Origin: Syngnathus acus
Lineage: Eukaryota; Chordata; Actinopteri; Syngnathiformes; Syngnathidae
Direction of reading: 5' to 3'
NCBI RefSeq assembly: GCF_901709675.1
Contig: NC_051101.1
Location: 310,001 to 374,000, forward strand
Length of the DNA: 64,000 bases
The translations under genes and the position numbers were made by a program. Positions within the stretch are counted from its first letter, which is position 1; each line of letters opens with the position of its first letter. Shown piece after piece: positions 30,698-39,237 of the stretch. The notes beneath the pieces are model-generated. The model was not told the DNA's origin and ran no database searches. It saw only the letters and a list, made by a program, of their open reading frames with translations.

Positions 30698-31678
30698 CTA
30701 ATTTGCATAGAAATAAAAGCAGCGATCCTCAATAAACAAGCATGTGTGATGCAATTGGCTAAGGTCGTCAAGGGTACACCCGTCACACATCATTTTTGCA
30801 TGTTTGATTAATCCATCGTACAAAAGATGAGCTACCATTAGTTTCACACGTATGTAATCTTCCACCACCAGCCACAAAAGGGGCTCTACCTTCATAGCGT
30901 ATTCATCTTGGTGAGCGTTGACTCTTGCAGGTGTTGTCAGCGTCGGTATTATTTCAAAGTCCTGCGCCGGTATGTTGCTCCCAGCGGTGGGCGAGGGGTA
31001 GTCTTCTACAATTGTGTCATCCGCCACCGCGGTCAGATCCATGTACCCTGCAAAATCACCGGGCACCATGACCTCTGGCTCCGGAATGAGCATGTGAGCA
31101 ATGTCAGTGGCAGATAAGCGTGGCAAGTCCATACCGTTTTCAGGGTAACGCGCACATGCGTCGTCAAACAGGTCGATGGCAGGAGACGAGGACCAGTGAT
31201 CACGCTGCTCCACCCCGTTTGCTAAGCTGGTTTCGCCCATCTCCGGGGCCGCAGGTGGGGTTGCCGGACTCTCAAGCAGCTCGAAGGTTGATGATGAAGC
31301 TCCAAAGAGACAATCGAACCGCTGATTGTCGTAGCAGAGCGGTGAAAAGAGGTCGTTCACCCTCTCAGCTGTCTGTGACATCGTGACGTTTGGTTCGGTT
31401 GTAGGCAACGGCAGGATCTCGAACCCCTCTGGTGCTGACCACGCTGCAGACGGTGATAAGACTGATCGCGACCCCTCAGCCGGCGCGTTTGGTCGTGGAG
31501 ATGTGATGAAAGCTGTGTCGGCCTGGTTTGTCTCTGTGCCAGAGTTGTCAGGGCTGGACCAGAGTGTGATCGTACAACGTGGTACGGTTTGCACACCTCT
31601 GGAAAGCTTTTCTCCTGGTCCGTTCTCCACAGGTGCAAAACTTGGTAAACATCGTCTGGCGGGTCTTTTTTGAGCCAT
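30698..31678 (-). CDS. Accessory Polinton protein, unknown family
   Basis: A 326-codon frame from ATG at 31,678 with a short Lys/Arg-rich start (MAQKRPARRC). The first 200 residues are Pro/Ser/Ala/Thr-rich and acidic, so probably disordered (ILPLPTTEPN, SPATPPAAPEMGE, AIDLFDDAC). The last about 70 are hydrophobic and helical with several Cys (EPLLWLVVEDYIRVKLMV, MMCDGCTLDD). This is the layout of a regulatory or early viral protein rather than a structural one, but no homologue can be named. A TATA-like motif lies about 65 bases upstream. Its position beyond the integrase matches the variable accessory zone of Polintons. Confidence 0.6.
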   Translation of the reverse strand: MAQKRPARRCLPSFAPVENGPGEKLSRGVQTVPRCTITLWSSPDNSGTETNQADTAFITSPRPNAPAEGSRSVLSPSAAWSAPEGFEILPLPTTEPNVTMSQTAERVNDLFSPLCYDNQRFDCLFGASSSTFELLESPATPPAAPEMGETSLANGVEQRDHWSSSPAIDLFDDACARYPENGMDLPRLSATDIAHMLIPEPEVMVPGDFAGYMDLTAVADDTIVEDYPSPTAGSNIPAQDFEIIPTLTTPARVNAHQDEYAMKVEPLLWLVVEDYIRVKLMVAHLLYDGLIKHAKMMCDGCTLDDLSQLHHTCLFIEDRCFYFYAN

Positions 31679-31740
31679 CTTCTTATTTCTCTGACGTGTA
31701 GAGCGGTCTCTCTCTTGGTGGTAGAGAGTCCGAAAGCCCG

Positions 31741-31750
31741 CTCTTATACA
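31741..31750 (-). promoter_or_regulatory. TATA-like box upstream of the accessory ORF
   Basis: On the minus strand TGTATAAGAG precedes the ATG at 31,678 by about 65 bases, followed by a pyrimidine/purine-rich leader. Spacing fits a core promoter with a short 5'UTR. Evidence is motif and position only. Confidence 0.4.
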
Positions 31751-31911
31751 GTTTAGATAGGTATGCTAATGACTACAGCCCCACCTTTCTGTGACAGTAG
31801 GTAAAAAAAGAGGGGGGCAAGGAACGTCTGTACTGAAGAGGTGTGAGGAGGGCAAGGGTGGGGAGTTTAAAGTTATTTTTTAGTAAGGTTAATCTAAAGT
31901 CAATTTACGTT

Positions 31912-32355
31912 TCACTCCGATGATGTTTGTCCAGACACGGCTAGATAGAAAGAGCCCCGTAATACTGTCACCAAATGCTTGCATCCGTTTATACCATTTG
32001 CTCGTGGCACGTTCACTATTGTTTGAAAAACCCCACATTCGCTATTAAACACTTCTAGCGTCAGATACAGTAGATCGATTAGCTCTCCATCTTCTGTCCC
32101 ATCAGTAGTTTGAGGAGAAACTTTAAGCCGTAAAAAACATCTCCCGCTCGCTGTAATTCTTGAAACCCATGTTATGTTCAGCTCACCTTGTAATCCGTAT
32201 TCATCGAGATATTCAGTCAAAACCTTGGGTAGGAGTTGATTTAAAACACCCCAGTCATTTGAGTTCAACGAACCATACGTGCTGGCTGGCTCACAGTCGT
32301 TGGATGGTCCAGATCCCCCTTGGTTTCTCATGAAAAGATAGCTCACCGACCTCAT
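31912..32355 (-). CDS. Accessory Polinton ORF, unknown family (147 codons)
   Basis: A minus-strand frame with balanced composition: a polar start, an amphipathic helix-like region (WGVLNQLLPKVLTEYLDEYG), alternating beta-like segments (GRCFLRLKVSPQ, LIDLLYLTLEVF) and a C-terminus containing LRGSFYLAVSG. It looks like a folded globular protein, but no family is recognised. Its start overlaps the end of the 90-codon ORF by 65 bases in a +1 frame, so the two may be one protein broken by a frameshift, or overlapping genes. Confidence 0.5.
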   Translation of the reverse strand: MRSVSYLFMRNQGGSGPSNDCEPASTYGSLNSNDWGVLNQLLPKVLTEYLDEYGLQGELNITWVSRITASGRCFLRLKVSPQTTDGTEDGELIDLLYLTLEVFNSECGVFQTIVNVPRANGINGCKHLVTVLRGSFYLAVSGQTSSE

Positions 32356-32563
32356 AAAATTTTTTAAATCCCCACAGAGTCTCCGCTGTTAGATACCAGT
32401 TCTGCTCAAGTTTTTCTGTAGGAGGCTGTTGCATACGTTTTAGATACATTTGCCTCTTTCTAGGAGCGTCTAGCAATCCATCAGGGCCTTTACGGCAAAG
32501 ATGAATACTGACAGGTGTTTCCGCTATCATGATTTGAGCTTCAGGTTTGCAGTTTAACACCAA
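32291..32563 (-). CDS. Accessory Polinton ORF, N-terminal or separate (90 codons)
   Basis: Frame with possible starts at 32,563 or 32,530. It contains a charged middle (DAPRKRQMYLKRMQQ) and a Trp/Phe-containing end (NWYLTAETLWGFKKFYE). No known family is recognised. Its sense overlaps the next ORF in a +1 frame around a TTTAAAAAATTTTATG run. Upstream lies a CAG/CTG-rich tract and a TATA-like string near 32,612. Confidence 0.42.
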   Translation of the reverse strand: MVLNCKPEAQIMIAETPVSIHLCRKGPDGLLDAPRKRQMYLKRMQQPPTEKLEQNWYLTAETLWGFKKFYEVGELSFHEKPRGIWTIQRL

Positions 32564-33386
32564 AGCTTTAGCTTAGCTCTGTGAACTCGCCGCTCGATAC
32601 TCTGCCGTAATATAGCAGCAGCAGCAGCACCAGCAGGTCCAGCCCCTCTCCCAAACCACACCTCTGTGTATCACGTGTTTTTAGTCAGGACATGTTTTTA
32701 ACTTAGGCGACTTTCCTAAAACTATCTAAACAAATTGTAACATACAAAATATGCTGGAGGCACATCAAATATACTGAAATATAAGGCCTTCAGAGGCTAA
32801 CTTCGTCAGCATAGTAACGACGCTTCAATGACTCTACCTCAGCTCAAACTATTGTATGTTAAATTAGGTGTACCAACATCTTGTCTTTCTCCTTCAGATG
32901 TCTTTTTTCAACAAAGTTACACGCAGACAACTCAGTAATTGTTGACTCAACTAGCAGAGGCTCCACAAGCTATTGTATGTCAAATTAGGTGCAGCAACAC
33001 CTTGACTAGCTCCTTCAGATGCCTTTTTTTCAACAAAACTCCCCCCTTGATCCCTAGGCGCACTGGTTGATAGCAAATCTAGCTCAGATGTATCACTTCT
33101 TTGGTTTGTTTCACAAAAAATGGATGCAAATCTATTTTATCAATGTTTGTTAGAAAATCTGACTCTGCATCCGGCTGATATAATACAGGCCCCATACATG
33201 CCCAGACATAACCCCATCCAAAATGGCGCCACCAAACCAAAATGGCGACAGCGCCCCCCTCTTGACTGGCGCTATCTTGGCGCCCACCAGACTGGCGCCT
33301 AGCTCATTTGCATATACATTTGCATACAATAGACATCAAGGGAAGGCACATTCTTATATTGTGTTATATTGTGTGGCCGTCTCGAG
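32564..33386. other. Right edge of the Polinton and IQGAP intron; imperfect direct repeat
   Basis: A (CAG)n-like tract lies at 32,615-32,630. Two related segments of about 75 bp at 32,848 and 32,969 (period 121 bp) share CTATTGTATGT, AAATTAGGTG and CTCCTTCAGATG. Near 33,220-33,300 are three TGGCGCCA/CTGGCGC-type motifs. No gene or terminal inverted repeat could be confirmed. The Polinton/host border is somewhere here. Confidence 0.45.
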
Positions 33387-34585
33387 GCGTTGGGCGTCCT
33401 CGCGCCATGCGGGCCCATCGGGGGCATCCTTACCTTGCACGATCATGTGCAGGTAAGGCGCCTGACACCGCCCCGCCTGCTTCCTGTCGCCGACGGCGCT
33501 TCCCACCCGTCACAGGATATCCGCGGCCAGCGTGTGCGGCGCCGGGGGGTGGAGCTCACGAAACTGGACCAGACTCTGTCCTGCCTGCTCACCAAGAGCG
33601 GCTTCCTGGGCCAGCAGGTGGACTACTATGGACATTACATTAATTCCTGTTTGGACCGGCTGACGGCCGTCGGGTAAGGCGCTCGTCAGCCGCTCCTTGG
33701 CACCCACTGGCCTTTGTCGCCTTGCAGGCGACCCGGTGATAAGAAAATGGAGGATGCGCGAGCCAAAAAGAAAGTTCCGCTTGTGAGCTACACGGCCACG
33801 AGCCTGCACGAGAAAGGCGTTCTGCTGGAGATCCAGGACCTGCCCCCCACTCAGTGAGTGTGCTCGCGGTGGTTGGTTTGAAGAAATAAAACTGGTCAGC
33901 GCTAAGAGGAGCAATTTGGCCTTAGCTTTCATGAAGAAAATCAAAGACGGACTCAAAAGATGGTGCTCCTCATCCGGCCAGATGCCACCAAGTTGCAACG
34001 CCTGGTGGCGCTTTGGCCCCTTTTTAAAAAGAAAGCTGCTGCGTCTAATCGTACTTTTCTTACACGTTAGCATGTGGGACCCTACTGGTTGGAGACGATC
34101 GCCAGCAAGTAACGCTCCTCAAATATCGTATTCATAGATAAAGACATTGAAATGTCACCACCAGTTGGATAGTATGACTATTCAAAATAAATAAGTACAA
34201 ATAGATTGCATTTTGAGTGAATATGCACAATTGAGTCATCACCAAATCCAACCAGAAGAGTTGAGCCTTCTCATAACGCCGCTGTCTTCTCTCTTTTGGC
34301 TGAAGGTTCAAGAATGTGGTCTTCGATATCACCAACGGTGCAGAAAAAGGAAGCTTCCTTGTCAAAGCTCGCTTCCTCGGCGTGGACATGGAAGAATTCT
34401 ACATCAAATACCAGGTAACGCTAAGCGCGTGTCAATGCAGAGCCAGCCGTCAATCGCTCGTGTGCCTCAAGGACCTCCTCCAGCTGCAGTACGACGGTGT
34501 GGCGGTGATGAAGATGTTTGACAAAGCCAAAGTCAACGTCAACTTGCTCATATTCCTCCTCAACAAAAAGTTCTTCAACAAATGA
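33387..34585 (+). CDS. iqgap3: IQGAP family, 3'-terminal exons
   Basis: Cytoplasmic scaffold that binds Cdc42/Rac and actin. Five plus-strand exons, 33,387-33,452 (least certain), 33,516-33,673, 33,728-33,853, 34,306-34,414 and 34,472-34,585, join in phase to 190 codons and a stop. They encode the RasGAP C-terminal domain: GVELTKLDQTLSCLLTKSG, QQVDYYGHYINSCLD, TSLHEKGVLLEI, FKNVVFDI and the very conserved DLLQLQYDGVAVMKMFDKAK to the end FLLNKKFFNK. A full IQGAP is about 1,600 residues with about 38 exons. No calponin-homology, IQ, WW or GRD exons are visible upstream in the window, where the Polinton and gnrhr2 lie. Assignment to iqgap3 rests on linkage to gon4l. It may be a gene remnant, or a gene with a giant intron. 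Confidence 0.85.
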
Positions 34586-34587
34586 AA

Positions 34588-34593
34588 AATAAA
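34588..34593 (+). terminator. Polyadenylation signal of the IQGAP gene
   Basis: AATAAA three bases after the stop codon. This is very close, but it is the first canonical signal after the IQGAP coding end. Confidence 0.5.
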
Positions 34594-35084
34594 CCTTGGG
34601 GAGCTTACTTTGTTTTCATCTTTCAATTGATCCACAGATAACCACCATCACTTTTGTACTGTGTACATATTTGTATCTTTCTTCACATTTGTTAAGAACT
34701 GTCCTGTGCGAGACAAAACATGGAAGTGTTTTTTGACAAGCACGTGTGGACAGTACAACATGCATGTGGCCATGTGGCACTCGCGTGTGCTCCTTGCGAA
34801 TACCAATGTGCGCTCAGGCGAAAAGCTCATCAATAGAAACCCATGCCGAAAACAAGTCAGCATCGAAAAACGTGACTGGCCAAAGAAACGTCTTTTCAGC
34901 TGAAGTAGAAGCATAATAAGCCTTCAGTGACTTGTCGTGCCACCTTGGGGAAGTAAATCAATCGATTGATCGAACGAGCGAAAAATCAAGATTGTCAGCA
35001 AATGAACAATAAGCCTATCTTGTCTAGTGTTCTAAGTTATCGAAAATATTTTAACCCAGCAGGGGTCTGCCCACTTTTTAGCCC
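34594..35084. other. IQGAP downstream flank, no gene seen
   Basis: Short ORFs on both strands are without motifs. Likely intergenic. Confidence 0.35.
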
Positions 35085-35250
35085 CACCCCCTCCAGCTCA
35101 GTGGTCTTGTGGTATGAGTGTCCGCCCTGAGACTGGGAGGTCGTGGTTTCGATCCCCGGCCGAGTCATACTGAAAAGATTATAAAAGAAATGGAACCCGA
35201 TGCCTCCCTGCTTGACACTCAGCATTAAGGGTTGGATTGGGTATGCTGTA
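35085..35250 (+). mobile_element. tRNA-derived SINE, 5' part
   Basis: Second copy of the SINE at 761-1,075: tRNA-like head with the GTCCGCCCTGAGACTGG segment, B-box-like GGTTTCGATCC, and the first body segment to CAGCATTAAGGGTTGG. Truncated at its 3' side near 35,250. Confidence 0.75.
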
Positions 35251-36074
35251 AGGAGCTGCGCCCCACAGTCATTACTAATGCGCAATGTATAGCTTCTACT
35301 ATGGAAGCTCGTCTGAGGACGACCACTCTCCCCTCTCACTCGCCTCCACTTGCCAGCCGTTTTCGTTGTACCCAAAACAGCTAGGTTCCTCTGTTCCCGT
35401 GCCAGGTTTTTGGGGCCCTGCGGTCACATTGGAACCATTCCTCAGAACGAACCAGCGGGCCGTGTCGTCACTATCCTCTGATTGGCCGACAGATGTTGGG
35501 CGTCAACTCTATTGCGCACGCCCGTTGCCTGCTTTCGAGTCAATCGGCCACCGTCAACTCGTTAAGCTGTAGAAACGTGTTATGTTTTTTCATATTGACT
35601 ATTTCATGTGTACAGATTGAAGAATTATTCAAACTTGTGGATAAAAAAAAAAAAAGAAAAACATTAGCAGGCAGCGCACATCGCGAGCTCTCCATTCAAA
35701 TGAACAAGCAGTGATCCCGCAAAACCTTCCGGTGGTCTTGAGACCGACGAAGACGTCCTCCAGCCGGAGCCTCAGCAGTCCCCCGGCCCGACGGTCACAG
35801 CTTCTACCTCAGATGATGAAAAGATATCAAACACATAAGCTCCACCCATCAACACTCTGTCGGCCTGAGCTAAGATAGATCTGATCCACGTTGAGAACAC
35901 ATATTTTGCCAAATACTTAAGCTGACACATCAATATACAGTATGTATATTGCCCCTTTGTGTGTCTAATTAGGAAAGTGACGTGATCAAACATGGCAAAG
36001 CCTGTGCTAAAGAGATGTTTCTTAGCGGGACACCCCGTTGAAGAGCAGAAACGGTTGGCCCATCCATGAAGATG
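35251..36074. other. Intergenic; no gene supported
   Basis: A 95-codon plus ORF (35,285-35,572) has no recognised motif. A segment near 35,745-35,830 resembles Ser/Asp-rich transposon coding sequence but is too short to name. The ankrd34 3'UTR probably overlaps 35,900-36,074. Confidence 0.35.
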
Positions 36075-37679
36075 TCAATCACCGTTTGACTCCATGACCT
36101 TCTCAGCCAGAATCTCTTGGAAGGTGGAGAGCTGCTTCATCTGCTCCGTCTGCATGGAGTGCCTCCTCGTGAGCTTTTTTTTCACCTTGAAGTCGGGACC
36201 GCGTTTGGGCGAAGCTGGGACCACGGGAACCCAGATTTTGTGAGCGCCGTGGACCGGCGAGGGGGGCTTGCTGTTGCAGCGGATATCTGGGATGGGTCTC
36301 TGGAGGTTGATGTTGAGCGGTGGCAGGAAACCGGGCCTGGTGTGGGCGATGCGATCCAGGAGTAAGGTGCCGGAGCCGCGCCGCTCCAGGAGTCCGGGGC
36401 TCCGGCGACGCGCTGCCGCAGGGGACACGGGGTTGGGGATGTTCTCAAGAGACTCCCGAGATGAGCTGGCGACCAGGGAAAGGGGGGACGCATTGTACCT
36501 CCTCCGCTCCACAGACACCCGCCTAGATTCAGGGGATGCGGGGATGGATTCTGGGCCCGCGTGCCCGTCAGCCTCGTAATACTCCGTCCGGGTCAGTTTG
36601 GGATATACCAAGCTCTGTGGACCGGCGGCGTGTTCTTGGGACTCCGGCGGTGGTTTCCTGCAATGTAACGTTTGGTGCTGCTGAACCTTGTCCACCCAGG
36701 AGGAGTGGGTGAGGACCTCGGAGCAGGGCTGCTCCATGCCTTCTGGGGAACAAGGCTCGTGGGTCTCGATGCTGTGTCGGCGTGACAACTGAGGTCTGGC
36801 AGACTCGCTGAGGCACAGTCCGTTTATTCGATGACTGAGACGGCAGACGCCCTCCGCTTCCTCCAGAAGCCCCCTGACGCTCTCCTGAGGAAGCCCGCCC
36901 GAGGCAAAGGGGGCCACCAGACCCCAAGGCTCTGAGTTGAGCCTCTTGAGCAGCTTGCGAGGAGGTGCCGCTGCCGCCGCCGCTCTCTTGTCTCCCTGAG
37001 GCCTGCTGTCGAGTAGCGGCAACGCAGAGGCCAGCGGGAAGCTGAAGATTCGATCCTCATCTCCTCCCGTGTCGCACCCCGCCGGAGATGAGGTGACGAT
37101 CTCCACGTCCGATGGAGACATGCAGGCGGCGGGTGTGCACTCGGGGGACACCTTGTCGGCCACGCCCGGAGACGGAGGAGAGTTTAGGTACTGCTTTGTC
37201 TTTTTGGTACCGGATGGTGACGTGTCGGTAGTGATGATGATGACCTCCTTGCCTTTGGCCCTGCAGGCATCCAGCAGGACCTGCAGGGTGTCACGGTCAC
37301 CCTTGTTCAGGGCATGCATGAGGGCCGAGCATCCCGAGTAGTCTTTGAGACTGGGGTCGGCCCCATTCTCCATCAAGAGGGAGACGGCTTCCTTCCCGGC
37401 CTGCTTGGCGCAGGCGTGCATCAAGGCCGTTCTGCCGCTCTTGTCTGGGATGTTGGGGTCAGCACCCTTCTCCAGCAAGTAGCGCACCATGCGCAGGCGG
37501 GTCTGAGGGTCCTCGTAGTCGGCCAGGCAGGCCGCTGACACCGGGGTTTGGCCTAGCTCGTTCCCCTCATTGACGTAGGCCCCGCCCTCCAGCAGCAGAC
37601 GGGTCAGCCTCAGCTTCCCCTGGAAGACGGCTTTGAGGAGGGCGTTGCCTTCCATCTGCGGCCGCTCCGCGTCTCCCAT
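36075..37679 (-). CDS. ankrd34a: Ankyrin repeat domain-containing protein 34A
   Basis: A single uninterrupted minus-strand ORF of 534 codons from ATG at 37,679. The ANKRD34 family is intronless and about 500-550 residues, so this is full length. Four ankyrin repeats fill residues about 8-145 (GNALLKAVFQGKLRLTRLLL, GQTPVSAACLADYEDP, GRTALMHACAKQAGKEAV, GCSALMHALNKGDRDTL). The rest is a low-complexity Ser/Pro/Arg-rich tail with conserved short blocks, such as RRHSIETHEP, LLERRGSGTLLLDRI and the closing LTRRHSMQTEQMKQLSTFQEI. Several RRHS/RRRS sites look like basophilic-kinase targets. The molecular function is poorly known; family members are neural. Paralogue 34A is chosen because GNRHR2 and ANKRD34A are neighbours in human 1q21; 34B or 34C cannot be excluded. 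Confidence 0.88.
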   Translation of the reverse strand: MGDAERPQMEGNALLKAVFQGKLRLTRLLLEGGAYVNEGNELGQTPVSAACLADYEDPQTRLRMVRYLLEKGADPNIPDKSGRTALMHACAKQAGKEAVSLLMENGADPSLKDYSGCSALMHALNKGDRDTLQVLLDACRAKGKEVIIITTDTSPSGTKKTKQYLNSPPSPGVADKVSPECTPAACMSPSDVEIVTSSPAGCDTGGDEDRIFSFPLASALPLLDSRPQGDKRAAAAAAPPRKLLKRLNSEPWGLVAPFASGGLPQESVRGLLEEAEGVCRLSHRINGLCLSESARPQLSRRHSIETHEPCSPEGMEQPCSEVLTHSSWVDKVQQHQTLHCRKPPPESQEHAAGPQSLVYPKLTRTEYYEADGHAGPESIPASPESRRVSVERRRYNASPLSLVASSSRESLENIPNPVSPAAARRRSPGLLERRGSGTLLLDRIAHTRPGFLPPLNINLQRPIPDIRCNSKPPSPVHGAHKIWVPVVPASPKRGPDFKVKKKLTRRHSMQTEQMKQLSTFQEILAEKVMESNGD

Positions 37680-38361
37680 GGTCAGGAGGTCTTTTCAAGA
37701 TGTTGCCGGACCTGGGGAAGGAGCCCAGAGAAAGTGTTGGTGGGTTTCGCTGTAGGTGTTTTTTTTGTCATTCCGTCTCTGGTCATCTTAGCAAAGCAAC
37801 AAGTGCCAAATGCTTCAAAACATTGCCCTCCCATCTGGGGCAGACTGGTTCTGTTTGGAAGCCGCCATTTTCGCGTGCGTAAACGGCGACGTCGCCAGGC
37901 CAAGACCAATCTGCACACTCCCATTACAGCGTGTTGCGATGGGCGAAAGGAACAGAGCACCTCTGCCAATCGGAGCCCCTCATTCCGATCGATGTGGTGC
38001 TTTAAGTGGCCAGTCTGGGGTACCAGCACTTCTCAATGTTCGCCTCTAGCTATCATGCCGCCAATTTTTCAGAATGAGCCCACAGTACCTTCTCTTCTGT
38101 GTTATGCTTTGTGCCACAGTCGCTGGTGGTCTTGGGGTACATTTGCCTCTCTCTCTGTCTCTCTGTCCCTGTCTCTCTCTCTCTCACTCTCTCTCCCTCT
38201 CTAGGCATACCGGGCACTTCTACGCACTTAAAGCACTGGATTGAGGTGTTTAGATGGAGCATTTTCATTCGATTTGGTCGCCACGGGAACCTGGCTAGTG
38301 ACATCGCGGTGACAGGTTTATGTAACAGTGACATCACAGTTGCGTTTGTGATGTCACCTTG
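37680..38361. other. ankrd34a upstream region, with a (CT)n tract
   Basis: Probable promoter/5'UTR side of ankrd34a. A (CT)n-rich stretch at about 38,148-38,200. No other gene is supported. Confidence 0.4.
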
Positions 38362-39237
38362 CAGGGACGTGCGGTCAGAGGAGGCAAGGGAGGCCGTGCC
38401 TCCCCTGCCATCATGAAAAGGGGAAAAACCAAATTCAATTGTTTTTATTATGAAGTCATTTTCCTTTTAATTTCAGTAGTTTTGTATCATTTTGAACCAA
38501 AATCGCAGAATTTTTATAGTTGTTAAAACCGAAGACGAGTCGCTCGGAGCAGGCAACTTCCTGCCTTGCCTCCTCTGAGGATTGCGTAATCACACGGCTG
38601 CCTATGCTGACAGGCTATGCAGTTAGACTGAACTGCTGTCTGTCTCTATGTCGCTGTTTAAGTGTTCAAACACTGTGGCTATATTAACAAATTGCTGATG
38701 TATATAATACCTAGTGTTTTTTGTCATCTGTTTGTAACGTCGTGTTTCTTTAGATGAACAAATCGGCTTTGAAAAAAGACCCAAAGGAGGCAACGAAAAC
38801 AAGTTCTCCAGCCTTATGGCAGGGAGTGCTAGTGATCCCGGGATGCTTCATGCGCCCACCTGTAGAATAAGTGATCTCCAGTTCAAATTTACGGTGAACA
38901 ACTGAGGAGCAGTCGTCCATTTATTTCGTTTTACATTCGGATTTTTTTGTTTTTACATTTCGTTTTACAATGGAGGATTACATATGCAAACTCAAACGAT
39001 TTTCAACTATTGATTTTCGGTTGAAGCAGGAGGTCATCAGTAAAGGAAGACCAACTCCGGAGTTAAAAGGTTTAATTCGGACAACGGGACTTCGGAGCAT
39101 GTCTTTTCAAACGGAGTGGTACGCACGATCGAAAACAAGTTTTTGTTTCCATGTGCTTTATTGAGTGTTTTTATGTGTGAAGACTGCTGATATGGGAGTT
39201 TAATTAAAATAGTTCAAATTAAATAATGAATAAGCTA

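Larger units (their letters stand above)
19718..33100. mobile_element. Degraded Polinton/Maverick (adintovirus-like) element
   Basis: One contiguous block holds the Polinton hallmark set: protein-primed polymerase B N-terminus, A32-type packaging ATPase, adenovirus-type cysteine protease, double-jelly-roll major capsid protein, minor capsid protein, small hydrophobic capsid-associated protein, PX, and a retroviral-type integrase, plus accessory ORFs. Left genes read plus, right genes minus, converging at 22.0 kb. Damage: truncation at 19,717, loss of most of polB and the ATPase N-terminus, a 3.8-kb L2 insertion in the capsid gene, and an integrase frameshift. I could not find terminal inverted repeats or a 6-bp duplication, so both edges are approximate. 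Removing the L2 leaves about 9.5 kb, against 15-20 kb for complete elements. Confidence 0.88.

Noticed and set aside
32335-32365. Programmed -1 ribosomal frameshift site
   Set aside because: The A6T4 run is not in the X-XXY-YYZ register of the upstream frame and the shift needed is +1; simple decay is as likely.
19718-33100. Polinton terminal inverted repeats and 6-bp target duplication
   Set aside because: Looked for at both edges and not found; the left edge is truncated at the LINE junction and no inverted counterpart was seen on the right.
36117-37538. Plus-strand ORFs opposite ankrd34a
   Set aside because: Shadows of the GC-rich single-exon gene on the other strand; no motifs.
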